Positions 24,742 to 33,694 of a stretch of 64,000 nt of DNA are shown in pieces; position 1 is the stretch's first letter; every line of letters starts with the position of its first letter. Made by a program: the position numbers and the translations under genes. The DNA comes from Christiangramia echinicola DSM 19838 (GTDB taxonomy: Bacteria > Bacteroidota > Bacteroidia > Flavobacteriales > Flavobacteriaceae). The notes beneath the pieces are model-generated. The model was not told where the DNA came from. It worked only from the letters and a program-made list of their open reading frames with translations, and made no database searches. The DNA lies in contig NZ_AUHG01000011.1 in assembly GCF_000423065.1 (NCBI RefSeq), forward strand, positions 1 through 64,000, written 5' to 3'.

Positions 24742-26373
24742 ATGAAAAGGTATTTTTTAGCTTTTGCTTTACTGTTAGCTTTATCTCCAGTAAAAGCTCA
24801 ACTTGTAAATGAAAAGCCTAAACTGGTAGTTGGAATCGTTGTAGACCAGATGAGGTATGATTATTTGACCAGGTTCTGGGATCAGTTCGGAAATGATGGT
24901 TTCAAAAGAATGGTGAATAACGGATTTACTTTTAAAAATAATCACTTTAATTATATCCCTACCTATACCGGACCGGGTCATGCATCTGTTTTTACGGGAA
25001 CGACTCCTGCATCGCATGGTATTATTGGGAATGGATGGTACAATAAATTCGAAGAAGAGCCTGTTTACTGCGTGTCAGATTCCTCTGTTAAGTCGGTTGG
25101 TACAGAGAGTTATGCCGGCGAGATGTCACCGCATAGAATGCTTTCTACAACTTTTGCAGATGAGAACCGCCTGCATACACAAATGAAGGGAAAGACCATT
25201 GGAGTGGCTCTAAAAGATCGGGGAGCAATTCTTCCTGCGGGCCATACGGCAAACGCTGCCTATTGGTTCCATGGAAAGGAAGAAGGTCACTGGATCTCAA
25301 GTTCTTTTTATATGGAAGATCTGCCTAAGTGGGTGAAAGATTTTAATTCTTCAGGGAAAGCAAAGTCTTATTTAAAAACCTGGAATACGGTAAAGGATGT
25401 TAATTCTTATGCTCAAAGTGGAATCGATGAAAACAATTTCGAGTTTGGATATGATGGTAAAGAAACGGCAACATTTCCTTATGACCTGAAAAAATTAGCT
25501 CCGCAAAATGGAGATTTCGATATTATTAAAGCAACGCCTTTTGGAAATGATCTAACTGCCGATTTCGCAAAAGCAGCGATTAAAGGAGAATCATTAGGTA
25601 AAGATGAAATTACAGATGTACTTACACTAAGCTTCTCGAGTACAGATTATGTTGGACATAATTTTGGGGTGAATTCTAAGGAGGTTGAAGATACTTATAT
25701 TAGGCTTGATCTTGCGATAGCCGATGTTCTTAAATATTTAGACCAGGAAGTAGGAGAGGGGCAATATACTGTTTTTCTTACCTCAGATCATGGCGCAGTA
25801 GATGTGCCCGCCTATCTTAAGTCAAAAAATATTCCGTCGGGATATTTTGATGATGGAAAGGCCAGGGACAAGTTAGAAACTTTTGCTAAAGAAGAATTTA
25901 AAGTAGATAGCCTAATACGAAATGTTTCGAATTCCCAGATCTTTCTAAACTACGGTCTAATGAAGCAAAAAAAGCTTTTGGCTGAAGATGTGGAGTCGAA
26001 AATTGCTCATTTCATGCTACAACAAGATAATATTTCTAAAGTTTTCACCAGGGATCAATTAGTATCGGCTGGTTATGCAAGCGGTATAAGTGGATCGATA
26101 CAGAACGGTTATAATCAGAAGCGAAGTGGGGATATAGTTTTTGTAACAGATCCAGGTTACATAGTTTACCCTGAGAAAGGAACTACACACGGAAGCGGAT
26201 TTTCTTATGATACCCATGTACCCTTGATCTTCTTCGGAAAAGGGATCAAGAAGGGAAGCACATTTGAGCATTCTGAAATTCCGGATATTGCTCCTACAAT
26301 TTCTGCCATGTTGGGAATCTCCTTTCCGAATGCAACTACCGGAAAGCCATTAAGTATAATGCTGAAAGATTAA
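24742..26373 (+). CDS. pafA: PafA-type alkaline phosphatase (alkaline phosphatase superfamily)
   Basis: Periplasmic or secreted two-zinc phosphomonoesterase, 543 aa, close to PafA of flavobacteria. The signal peptide ends SPVKA (residues 1-19); the start is ATG 24742. The nucleophile is Thr76 in PTYTGPGHAS, preceded by metal ligand Asp35 in VVDQMRYDYL. Asn97 (IIGNGW) and the LKDRG Lys158/Arg160 pair match the phosphate-binding residues reported for PafA. Downstream are SSTDYVGHNFG and TSDHGAV (zinc Asp/His), and a late THGSGFSYDTHVPLIFF. PafA enzymes are typically phosphate-irrepressible; no Pho-type element is obvious here. Confidence 0.85.
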   Translation: MKRYFLAFALLLALSPVKAQLVNEKPKLVVGIVVDQMRYDYLTRFWDQFGNDGFKRMVNNGFTFKNNHFNYIPTYTGPGHASVFTGTTPASHGIIGNGWYNKFEEEPVYCVSDSSVKSVGTESYAGEMSPHRMLSTTFADENRLHTQMKGKTIGVALKDRGAILPAGHTANAAYWFHGKEEGHWISSSFYMEDLPKWVKDFNSSGKAKSYLKTWNTVKDVNSYAQSGIDENNFEFGYDGKETATFPYDLKKLAPQNGDFDIIKATPFGNDLTADFAKAAIKGESLGKDEITDVLTLSFSSTDYVGHNFGVNSKEVEDTYIRLDLAIADVLKYLDQEVGEGQYTVFLTSDHGAVDVPAYLKSKNIPSGYFDDGKARDKLETFAKEEFKVDSLIRNVSNSQIFLNYGLMKQKKLLAEDVESKIAHFMLQQDNISKVFTRDQLVSAGYASGISGSIQNGYNQKRSGDIVFVTDPGYIVYPEKGTTHGSGFSYDTHVPLIFFGKGIKKGSTFEHSEIPDIAPTISAMLGISFPNATTGKPLSIMLKD

Positions 26374-26375
26374 GC

Positions 26376-27236
26376 CTAAGCTATCTTTTTGCGAATATTC
26401 GCCCAGCGTAATTTTCTAATAAAACGACCTTCTTCTTCAGAAACCAGAAAAGGTCGTTTTTTATTTCTGGCATTAAAGTAGCCAGAAATGTAGTGTAGAA
26501 ATGCGAAGGGATTTGCTTTCATTGCGGCCAGCTTTGCTGAAGCAATAAGACTTAGCAAGGTGCCATATCTTAACCTGTAGAAAGCCTCACCCTGTTTGCG
26601 TCCGGAATGTTCGAAATAATTCATTCCCGTTGGTCTAAGGTGCTTAACCAGCAAAGAATCGTCAGTTATCACCTTCCATCCATGAAATCTCGCTAATAAT
26701 TCATCTGCGGTATCCCAACCCATCGCAGGTTTTAATTCTCCGATCTGTATAAAACAATGTTTCCGGTAGGCTTTAAGAGCACCTCTAATATGGTCTTTTC
26801 CGGTTAGATTCTCAGGTATCCATTTCTCCTTTCTTTGAATGCTGCAAAAGCCACCAACCATTCCGGCCTGGGGATCATTTTTAAAATGTTCAGCTATTTT
26901 TTCGAGGTAATTATTGGGAAAGATGAGGTCTGCATCAAATTTACATATGATGTCATAATCATCACTTAGTTTAAAATATCCTTTATAAAAAGCATTGATC
27001 ACTTTACTGCCGGGAGCATGCTCAGTTGATGAATTGTTCTTTACTAGCTCCATAAATGGGTATAGAGCAGTGTATTTTTCTACAATTTCAGAAGTATTGT
27101 CGGTAGAGCTGTCATCTACTATCACCAGTTTGTTTGGGAGCAATGTTTGGTTAGCGAGGGATTCAAGGGTTTGGGCTATAAAATTAGCCTCATTATGGGC
27201 TGGGATAACAATATCTATCTTCAAGGTAGAATTCAT
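26376..27236 (-). CDS. Family 2 glycosyltransferase
   Basis: 286-aa GT-A fold glycosyltransferase. The N-terminal signature is DIVIPAHNEANFIAQTLESL with VIVDDSSTDNT; the metal-binding DxD is in CKFDADLIFP (about residues 97-106), and a catalytic-base region is around MGWDTADELLARFHGW. No strong transmembrane segment is present, so it is probably peripheral to the inner membrane. It is last in an operon with a methyltransferase and a KAS III-like enzyme, which suggests it glycosylates a lipid or polyketide-like product. The sugar and acceptor are unknown. Confidence 0.82.
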   Translation of the reverse strand: MNSTLKIDIVIPAHNEANFIAQTLESLANQTLLPNKLVIVDDSSTDNTSEIVEKYTALYPFMELVKNNSSTEHAPGSKVINAFYKGYFKLSDDYDIICKFDADLIFPNNYLEKIAEHFKNDPQAGMVGGFCSIQRKEKWIPENLTGKDHIRGALKAYRKHCFIQIGELKPAMGWDTADELLARFHGWKVITDDSLLVKHLRPTGMNYFEHSGRKQGEAFYRLRYGTLLSLIASAKLAAMKANPFAFLHYISGYFNARNKKRPFLVSEEEGRFIRKLRWANIRKKIA

Positions 27237-27276
27237 TTACAATCAATTGCTAAGATAGAATTTTAGAAGAAGAAGC

Positions 27277-27798
27277 TTAGTTTCTTTCAGCGTAAACCGC
27301 ATAATAACGCGGAGTGAATTTTCGAAGTATCGGACGAATACCAGCTTTATTAACAGGATTGGTCCATTTCAAAGTTTTCTTGATTTTCCAACCAGATTTT
27401 TCGAATAGCCAGTCGAATTGCCAGTCTTCAAATTCATGATAATGACGATCCCATTTATCCGTTTTGCTTCTATAGGCTGGTGAAAACCATAATTTAAGAG
27501 GAACACTCGCTACGATCTTATCGGCTTTAATTTCTTTAAGTACATTATAAGGAGCAAGCAGATGTTCGAAAATTTCAAACGCAGTAACCAGATCGTATTG
27601 ATCATTTTTTACTGCTGAGAATTCTTCGTCAAGATCTTCCCCGGAAGTATTAGTTACTTCATAGCCATTCTCTTTCATTATTTTAGAAAATGGATTCTCT
27701 ACTCCAAGATCCAGTACTCTGGCCGGCGGAGGGACTAGTTCTTTTAAAAATTCTAAAGTTTTCTGATATCTTTTTTCAGGAAAGCTATTCTCGTACAT
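27277..27798 (-). CDS. Class I SAM-dependent methyltransferase
   Basis: 173 aa from ATG 27798 (MYENSFPEKRYQKTLEFL), which begins directly after the ketosynthase stop codon. A start 24 nt upstream would overlap that gene and add eight unconvincing residues. Motif I is VLDLGVENPF (about residues 31-40), with motif II-like YDLVTAFEIFEHLLAPYNVL and a late DRHYHEFEDWQFDWLFE segment typical of Methyltransf_11/23 proteins. It is small and apparently a single domain. Middle gene of the ketosynthase / methyltransferase / glycosyltransferase trio; the acceptor is not evident. Confidence 0.8.
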   Translation of the reverse strand: MYENSFPEKRYQKTLEFLKELVPPPARVLDLGVENPFSKIMKENGYEVTNTSGEDLDEEFSAVKNDQYDLVTAFEIFEHLLAPYNVLKEIKADKIVASVPLKLWFSPAYRSKTDKWDRHYHEFEDWQFDWLFEKSGWKIKKTLKWTNPVNKAGIRPILRKFTPRYYAVYAERN

Positions 27799-27799
27799 T

Positions 27800-28858
27800 T
27801 TAGATCTGGTAAGTGATCGCATTGATGTTCATTCCCGCTCCAACACTTGCGAACATAATTATATCACCTTTTTCAAGTTTCTGGTCTTCTATTTTTCCTC
27901 TTTGTACCAGATCGAAAAGGGTAGGTACCGTAGCAACACTACTATTTCCTAATTCATGAATGGTCATGGGCATCACATTTTCTGGTGGTGTCATTTCATG
28001 TAATTTATAGAAACGTTTAATGATCGCCTCGTCCATTTTTTCATTAGCCTGGTGAATAAAGATTTTCTTCAGGTCTTTAATAGATTTGCCACTGTTTTCC
28101 AGGCATTCTTTCATGGCGTTCGGAACATTTACCAGGGCGAATTCGTAGATCTTTCTACCATGCATTTTGATATACCTGATATCGTCTGGAGCGGTAGAAT
28201 GATTTGATTTTCCGAAATAAATATATTCAGATTCCTGGAAAGAGTATGTTGCAGATTCATGAGATAGGATCCTGGATTCACCTTCGGTAGCCTCTAATAT
28301 TACAGCTCCGGCGCCATCTGAAAATATCATGGAATCTCTATCGTGCTTATCTACCACTCGGGAAAGAGCTTCGGCGCCAATAATCAAGCATTTTTTAGCC
28401 AGACCAGCCTTTATAAATGCTTTCGCCTGGATCATTCCTTCTATCCATCCCGGGCAACCAAAAAGAAGGTCGTACCCCACGCATTTTGGATTTTTGATTC
28501 TTAGGTGAGCCTTAACTCTAGTGGCTAAACTTGGGACTGTATCACTCTGTATAGAATTTGATTTTACGTCTCCATAGTTGTGCGCAACGATAATATAATC
28601 CAGGGTTTCCGGATCTATTCCAGAACTTTCAATAGCTTTTTGACTTGCTATTACCGCAATATCCGAGGTCGTTAGGTTCTCGTCTAGATAACGTCTTTCC
28701 TCTATCCCTGTTATTGCTTTAAACTTACGAATCGTAGTTTCGTTGTCATGAGGGAAATTTGAACCATCCAGGTTATAAAACTCATGTTGATAAAAGTCAG
28801 CGTTTTTAGTAATAACATTTGGTATGTAGCTTCCAGTTCCCGTGATTTTACAATTCAT
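27800..28858 (-). CDS. Beta-ketoacyl-ACP synthase III-like enzyme (FabH family)
   Basis: 352-aa thiolase-fold condensing enzyme. The catalytic triad is intact: Cys in DLLFGCPGWIEGM (about residue 120), His in FIHQANEKM and Asn in HELGNSSVATVP; GAGAVILE and the C-terminal SVGAGMNINA are also family-typical. Compared with housekeeping FabH (about 320-330 aa) it has an N-terminal insertion (DFYQHEFYNLDGSNFPHDNE). Its operon partners are a methyltransferase and a glycosyltransferase rather than fab genes, so I infer a specialised lipid or secondary-metabolite role rather than fatty-acid initiation. Confidence 0.83.
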   Translation of the reverse strand: MNCKITGTGSYIPNVITKNADFYQHEFYNLDGSNFPHDNETTIRKFKAITGIEERRYLDENLTTSDIAVIASQKAIESSGIDPETLDYIIVAHNYGDVKSNSIQSDTVPSLATRVKAHLRIKNPKCVGYDLLFGCPGWIEGMIQAKAFIKAGLAKKCLIIGAEALSRVVDKHDRDSMIFSDGAGAVILEATEGESRILSHESATYSFQESEYIYFGKSNHSTAPDDIRYIKMHGRKIYEFALVNVPNAMKECLENSGKSIKDLKKIFIHQANEKMDEAIIKRFYKLHEMTPPENVMPMTIHELGNSSVATVPTLFDLVQRGKIEDQKLEKGDIIMFASVGAGMNINAITYQI

Positions 28859-28934
28859 CTGACTTTCTTAAAATTTAGGTTACAATTTAAATAATTACTA
28901 GTTATAGCCTATTAAAATATATAAATTTTTGGTC

Positions 28935-28962
28935 GAAAAAAAACCTGCCAACTGACAGGTTT
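28935..28962 (-). terminator. Intrinsic terminator after gcvP
   Basis: On the minus strand AAACCTG-tcagttgg-CAGGTTT is followed by a run of eight T (complement of 28936-28943). It lies 22 nt past the gcvP stop. Confidence 0.85.
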
Positions 28963-28984
28963 GTATTTTGTTCAATTGAAAGGT

Positions 28985-31834
28985 CTATGCTTCAGCGTAT
29001 TCTTCAGTGGGAGGACAGGTACACATCAGGTTTCTGTCACCAAAAGCTTCATCAACTCTTCTCACACTAGGCCAGAATTTATTATCATGCAAATGGCTTA
29101 ATGGGTAAGCAGCCTTTTCTCTTGAATAAGGTAGCTTCCATTCGTCTGAAGTTAGCATATGTATAGTATGCGGAGCATTCTTTAGAACGTTGTTAGGTTC
29201 ATCGGTAGAACATTCATCGATCTCTCTTCTTATAGATATCAAAGCTTCACAGAAACGGTCCAGTTCTGGTTTACTCTCACTCTCTGTTGGTTCTATCATC
29301 ATGGTTCCGGCAACCGGGAAAGAAACGGTAGGAGCATGGAAGCCATAATCGATAAGCCTTTTGGCGATATCTGTAACTTCTATTCCCTGTTCTTTAAAAG
29401 GCCTGCAGTCTATGATCATCTCATGAGCAGCACGTCCTCTTTCTCCTGAATAAAGAGTTTTATAATGACCTTTAAGTCTCTCTTTTATATAGTTTGCGTT
29501 TAAGATCGCATATTCTGTAGCCTTCTGAAGTCCGCCGGTTCCAAGCATTTTTATATACCCATAAGAGATCAAACAAACTAAGGAAGATCCCCATGGTGCA
29601 GATGAAATTGCTCCAATTGCCTGGTCTCCTCCAGTTTTAATGACCGGGTTTCCGGGTAAAAATGGTTTTAACTGTTCAGCAACGCAAATTGGTCCAACTC
29701 CCGGTCCACCACCTCCATGAGGGATCGCGAATGTTTTATGAAGATTCAGGTGACAAACATCTGCTCCAATTCTTCCAGGGTTGGTCAATCCAACCTGAGC
29801 GTTCATATTAGCGCCATCCATGTAAACCTGACCACCATTTTCATGAATGATGTTCGTTACTTCACGAATTGCGGATTCAAAAACTCCGTGGGTAGATGGA
29901 TAGGTGACCATCAATGCTGCAAGGTTATCCTTGTATTTTATAGCTTTTTCTCTAAGATCGTCAACATCGATATTTCCATTTTCAGAAGCCTTGGTCACGA
30001 CAACCTTCATTCCAGCCATTACAGCTGAAGCTGGGTTGGTACCATGAGCCGAAGAAGGGATCAGGCAAACATTTCTATGTCCTTCGCCCTGAGCTTCGTG
30101 ATATGCGCGAATAACCATTAGTCCTGCATATTCTCCCTGTGCACCGGAATTCGGTTGAAGGGAAGTAGCAGAAAAACCTGTTATTTCAGTTAATTGATGT
30201 TCTAATTCTTTTAATACCGTTTGATAACCTTCTGCCTGGTCTACAGGAACAAATGGATGAAGGTTACCCCATTGCGGGTTGCTTAATGGAAGCATTTCTG
30301 AAGCTGCATTCAACTTCATGGTACAGGAACCTAGAGAGATCATGGAATGATTCAGAGAAAGATCCTTACGCTCCAGTTTCTTGATATAACGCATCAATTC
30401 AGTTTCTGAATGATACAGGTTAAAAACCTCATGCGTTAAGAATTCTGTCTTTCTTTCAAGATTTGCAGGGATCGCAGTGCTTTCAGAAAGCGTTTCGACC
30501 TCTGAATTTTTCTTTTCAGCAAATTCAGCAAAAACAGCAACTATTGCATTAAGATCATCTGTAGTTGTTGTTTCGTTTATAGAAATACAGGCACTATCTG
30601 CATCTGGATAAAAGAAATTGATCTCATGCTTTTCAGCGATCTCTTTTAATTTTGCAGCTTTAGCCTTTACGTGAATCGTATCAAAATAAGCAGAATTCAA
30701 TTGCTCGAATCCTAATTTCTTTAATTCTTCTTCCAGGGAAACGGCAGATGCATGTACGATATTTGCAATATATTCCAGACCCTTTGGTCCGTGATAAACT
30801 GCATACATTCCGGCCATAACTGCAAGTAATACCTGAGCGGTACAGATATTTGAAGTTGCCTTGTCTCTTTTTATATGTTGCTCTCTGGTTTGGAGAGCCA
30901 TTCTTAAGGCGTTGTTTCCGTCAAGATCTTTAGTGATTCCAATGATCCTTCCCGGAAGGTTACGCTTGTAGTCTTCTTTTGTAGCGAAAAATGCAGCGTG
31001 AGGTCCACCATAGCCTAACGGAATACCGAATCTTTGTGTAGTACCTACAACTACGTCTACTCCTAATTCACCTGGAGCTTGAAGTTTTACTAAACTCAAT
31101 ATATCTGCGGCAAAAGCAGTTTTGATATTTGCTTTATGGCAATTCTCAACAAATTCAGAATAGTCGAAAATCTGTCCGAATTTACCAGGATACTGAACTA
31201 AGGCTCCAAAATATTCTTCAGAAAAATCAAATTCTTCATGATCACCTACAACCATATCAATTCCAAGGAAATTAGCCCTGGTTTCCATTAAGGAAATAGT
31301 TTGAGGTAAGGTCTGTTGAGAAACAAAGAATTTATTTACATCAGCTTTCTTTTGCTTTCTGTCACGAACTGCATGAAGTAAGGCCATGGCCTCTGCAGCT
31401 GCTGTAGACTCATCTAAAAGAGAGGCATTCGCTATTTCCATGCCGGTAAGGTCGCTTACCATAGTTTGGAAATTCAATAGAGCTTCAAGTCTACCCTGTG
31501 CTATTTCAGCCTGGTAAGGTGTGTATGCCGTATACCAACCCGGGTTTTCAAGTATATTGCGTTGAATTACTGCAGGAAGAATTGCCTGGTGGTAACCTAA
31601 ACCAATATACGTTTTGTAAACCTTATTCTTTTCAGAAAGCTTTTTGATATGTTCAGCGTATTGGTTCTCGCTCATCGCCTTTGGAAGGTTTAGAGGATTA
31701 TCCAGGCGTATATCATCTGGCAGGGTTTCGTAAATTAATTGGTCTATAGACTCAGCGCCTATAGTGTCCAGCATTTCCTGTAGATTTTCTGCTTTAGGAC
31801 CTATATGACGTAATGCGAAAGAATCTGTTCTCAT
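28985..31834 (-). CDS. gcvP: Glycine dehydrogenase (decarboxylating), P-protein of the glycine cleavage system
   Basis: PLP enzyme that decarboxylates glycine and transfers the aminomethyl group to the H-protein lipoyl arm. At 949 aa it is the full-length fused form, with both the N-terminal half (QAEIAQGRLEALLNFQTM, LLDESTAAAEAM) and the C-terminal half (GSCTMKLNAASEM). The PLP lysine is in HLNLHKTFAIPHGGGGPG. I start at ATG 31834 (MRTDSFALRHIGP); the longer frame adds 16 residues that do not match the family. Single-gene unit with its own terminator; gcvT and gcvH are not in the window. Confidence 0.96.
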   Translation of the reverse strand: MRTDSFALRHIGPKAENLQEMLDTIGAESIDQLIYETLPDDIRLDNPLNLPKAMSENQYAEHIKKLSEKNKVYKTYIGLGYHQAILPAVIQRNILENPGWYTAYTPYQAEIAQGRLEALLNFQTMVSDLTGMEIANASLLDESTAAAEAMALLHAVRDRKQKKADVNKFFVSQQTLPQTISLMETRANFLGIDMVVGDHEEFDFSEEYFGALVQYPGKFGQIFDYSEFVENCHKANIKTAFAADILSLVKLQAPGELGVDVVVGTTQRFGIPLGYGGPHAAFFATKEDYKRNLPGRIIGITKDLDGNNALRMALQTREQHIKRDKATSNICTAQVLLAVMAGMYAVYHGPKGLEYIANIVHASAVSLEEELKKLGFEQLNSAYFDTIHVKAKAAKLKEIAEKHEINFFYPDADSACISINETTTTDDLNAIVAVFAEFAEKKNSEVETLSESTAIPANLERKTEFLTHEVFNLYHSETELMRYIKKLERKDLSLNHSMISLGSCTMKLNAASEMLPLSNPQWGNLHPFVPVDQAEGYQTVLKELEHQLTEITGFSATSLQPNSGAQGEYAGLMVIRAYHEAQGEGHRNVCLIPSSAHGTNPASAVMAGMKVVVTKASENGNIDVDDLREKAIKYKDNLAALMVTYPSTHGVFESAIREVTNIIHENGGQVYMDGANMNAQVGLTNPGRIGADVCHLNLHKTFAIPHGGGGPGVGPICVAEQLKPFLPGNPVIKTGGDQAIGAISSAPWGSSLVCLISYGYIKMLGTGGLQKATEYAILNANYIKERLKGHYKTLYSGERGRAAHEMIIDCRPFKEQGIEVTDIAKRLIDYGFHAPTVSFPVAGTMMIEPTESESKPELDRFCEALISIRREIDECSTDEPNNVLKNAPHTIHMLTSDEWKLPYSREKAAYPLSHLHDNKFWPSVRRVDEAFGDRNLMCTCPPTEEYAEA

Positions 31835-31968
31835 TAAAATAGATAGTTGTGTTTTTCGTGCTGCGAAAATACATAATTTCAATCTATTTTTTTAGAGTTT
31901 AGTACTATACAGTTGTTAAGTTTTTATAGCAAAAATTATCTGTATTATTTTATACGTAATTTCGTAGG

Positions 31969-32808
31969 ATGAAGTATTTAAAAAATGCTTTTGAACTCTA
32001 TATAAATAGTAGCATCCATGTTTCTCTGGCAGTGGTTGCCTTTACTTTGGTTAGTATATTCGAACACGATCTCGAGGTCGATAAAAATTTGATCCTGTTC
32101 ATTTTTTTTGCCTCGATTACAGGGTATAATTTTGTAAAATATGCCGGGATCGCAAAGTTATATCATCTAAGCCTTGCCACGAATTTAAGACTCATCCAGA
32201 TCTTTTCACTTTTATGTTTTGTTGCAATGATATTTTTCGCATCAAAATTAGATATAAACGTATTAATTGCAACTGGAATCATGGGCGTTTTCACTCTATT
32301 TTATGCGCTACCTGTATTTGGGGGAGAAAAGAATTTGAGAAGTCTGCCGGGAATTAAAATCATTATTATTGCTGTTGTCTGGGCAGGTAGCACTGTTATA
32401 ATTCCACTTATCAATTCTGAAAAGGTCCTGGGAATAGATTTGATCGTTGATTTTCTACAACGTTTAATGTTGGTGGTGGTGCTAACGCTTCCTTTTGAAA
32501 TAAGAGACCTTGAATATGATAATGTACACCTAGGAACCATACCTCAAAAACTTGGGGTTTTCATGACCAAAGTCTTTGGGAGCGTCCTGTTATTTATAAT
32601 TTTATGCGCAGATCTTTTTCAAAGATCATTTAATTCTACAGAATTTCTTTCGCTACTTATGATGCTGGTAATTTCCGGGTTTTTCTTGTGGGGCTCCGGG
32701 ATGAAGCAAGGAAGATTTTACTCCTCTTTCTGGGTAGAGGCCTTGCCAATTATGTACTTGGGGTTGTATCTATTGTTCAGGTTCTTTCTTCCGCAAATTC
32801 CTTTTTAA
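31969..32808 (+). CDS. UbiA-like polytopic membrane protein
   Basis: 279 aa with about eight hydrophobic helices across its length. I infer a relative of UbiA prenyltransferases: LPFEIRDLEYDNVHLGTIPQKLG (about residues 171-193) resembles the second Asp-rich motif. The first motif (NDxxDxxxD in active enzymes) is replaced by TGYNFVKYAG around residues 50-60, so ordinary prenyl-diphosphate chemistry is doubtful. It is divergent from gcvP, and its 3' end overlaps the convergent anti-sigma-like gene by 32 nt. A TAATTTCG element (about 31954-31961) sits just before the ATG. Confidence 0.65.
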   Translation: MKYLKNAFELYINSSIHVSLAVVAFTLVSIFEHDLEVDKNLILFIFFASITGYNFVKYAGIAKLYHLSLATNLRLIQIFSLLCFVAMIFFASKLDINVLIATGIMGVFTLFYALPVFGGEKNLRSLPGIKIIIIAVVWAGSTVIIPLINSEKVLGIDLIVDFLQRLMLVVVLTLPFEIRDLEYDNVHLGTIPQKLGVFMTKVFGSVLLFIILCADLFQRSFNSTEFLSLLMMLVISGFFLWGSGMKQGRFYSSFWVEALPIMYLGLYLLFRFFLPQIPF

Positions 32809-33043
32809 TCTCTTCACGCCATTGCTGTTTTTTTTCCTCAGGGCAGGGTTCAATTTTCGATTTATCTAGAAGATCTGTGAGTTTAGAATTTCTCTGTGAG
32901 AATTTCCGGCAGGTTTTGCAGAGTATCAGGTGAATATACAATTTTGCCTTATCCAGGAAATTTGCCTCTTCATACTGTGCTTTGTTGCAGCAATCTGCAG
33001 CTTCAGAACAATCAATAAAAAAAAACTTACTTTTTTTACTCAT
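32777..33043 (-). CDS. Small zinc-binding anti-sigma-factor-like protein
   Basis: 88 aa from ATG 33043 (MSKKSKFFFIDCSEAADCC). It contains HLILCKTC, an H-x3-C-x2-C motif as in ZAS/zf-HC2 anti-sigma domains, and an upstream CC pair that may complete the zinc site. There is no membrane helix, so it would be a soluble regulator. It begins 2 nt after the ECF sigma gene stop, strongly suggesting that it binds that sigma factor. A longer start at 33070 would overlap the sigma gene. Its 3' end overlaps the convergent UbiA-like gene. Confidence 0.75.
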   Translation of the reverse strand: MSKKSKFFFIDCSEAADCCNKAQYEEANFLDKAKLYIHLILCKTCRKFSQRNSKLTDLLDKSKIEPCPEEKKQQWREEIKKEFAEERT

Positions 33044-33045
33044 AA

Positions 33046-33597
33046 CTAGAACCAGTTTTTTTCTAAACAAGCGGCCAGAGCGGTTCTGGCCCTATGTATA
33101 ATAACCCAAAGGTTAGACGGCGTGATATTGAATTCATTACAAATTGCTTCAGTGTCTGCACCGTCAATTGTTTTTCTTTTGAAAATTTCAGCATGTTTCT
33201 CATTTATGCTGTCAAGGCATTCAAGTATGGCAAGACCAAGCTCAGTATTTTCCATTTCATCCTCTGCTGTTCGGTCGAATTGATCTGCTACCTGTTCTTC
33301 AAGCCACTCACCCTCATTGTAATCATCTGAATAGTTAAGCTTGACTTCCGCTTTACCTTTACGTGAATTAATTTTGCGGTAGTAATCTATGATTTTTCTC
33401 TTAAGAATCGAAATCAACCATGTTCTTTCGCTTGCTTCACCTTTGAAATTCTTAGCCGATTTTAAAGCTGCCAGGAAGGTTTCTGAGATTAGATCATTAG
33501 CTACCTCGCGATTATTAACCCTAACAATCGTGTAATTAAAAAGATAATCTGAATATCTATCGACCCATTTATTAGGGTCGAGGGTGTTGGCTGACAT
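33046..33597 (-). CDS. ECF-type RNA polymerase sigma factor
   Basis: 183 aa from ATG 33597 (MSANTLDPNKWVDRYSDYL). Region 2 covers roughly residues 12-78: a DLISETFLAALKSAKNF core-binding/-10 segment, then ERTWLISILKRKIIDYYRK. An acidic linker follows (NYSDDYNEGEWLEEQVADQ), then region 4 with a helix-turn-helix (ADTEAICNEFNITPSNLWVIIHRARTAL split across ~150-177). The upstream 17 codons of the longer frame are hydrophobic and overlap the promoter. It forms a pair with the zinc anti-sigma-like gene; its target promoters are unknown. Confidence 0.88.
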   Translation of the reverse strand: MSANTLDPNKWVDRYSDYLFNYTIVRVNNREVANDLISETFLAALKSAKNFKGEASERTWLISILKRKIIDYYRKINSRKGKAEVKLNYSDDYNEGEWLEEQVADQFDRTAEDEMENTELGLAILECLDSINEKHAEIFKRKTIDGADTEAICNEFNITPSNLWVIIHRARTALAACLEKNWF

Positions 33598-33621
33598 GAT
33601 GTATAGTTCGTCTGTTCTACT

Positions 33622-33648
33622 CAAAAGTAGCAAAAGAATGACTATCAA
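33622..33648 (-). promoter_or_regulatory. Promoter candidate of the ECF sigma gene
   Basis: Minus-strand TACTTTTG (33629-33622) matches TAnnTTTG. A TTG (33648-33646) lies 16 nt upstream, slightly short of usual spacing. The box is 24 nt before the chosen ATG, supporting the shorter start. Confidence 0.45.
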
Positions 33649-33694
33649 TAGTTATAGAAAAGATAAGATTTCCTGATACCATTCCTGTTTTCAA

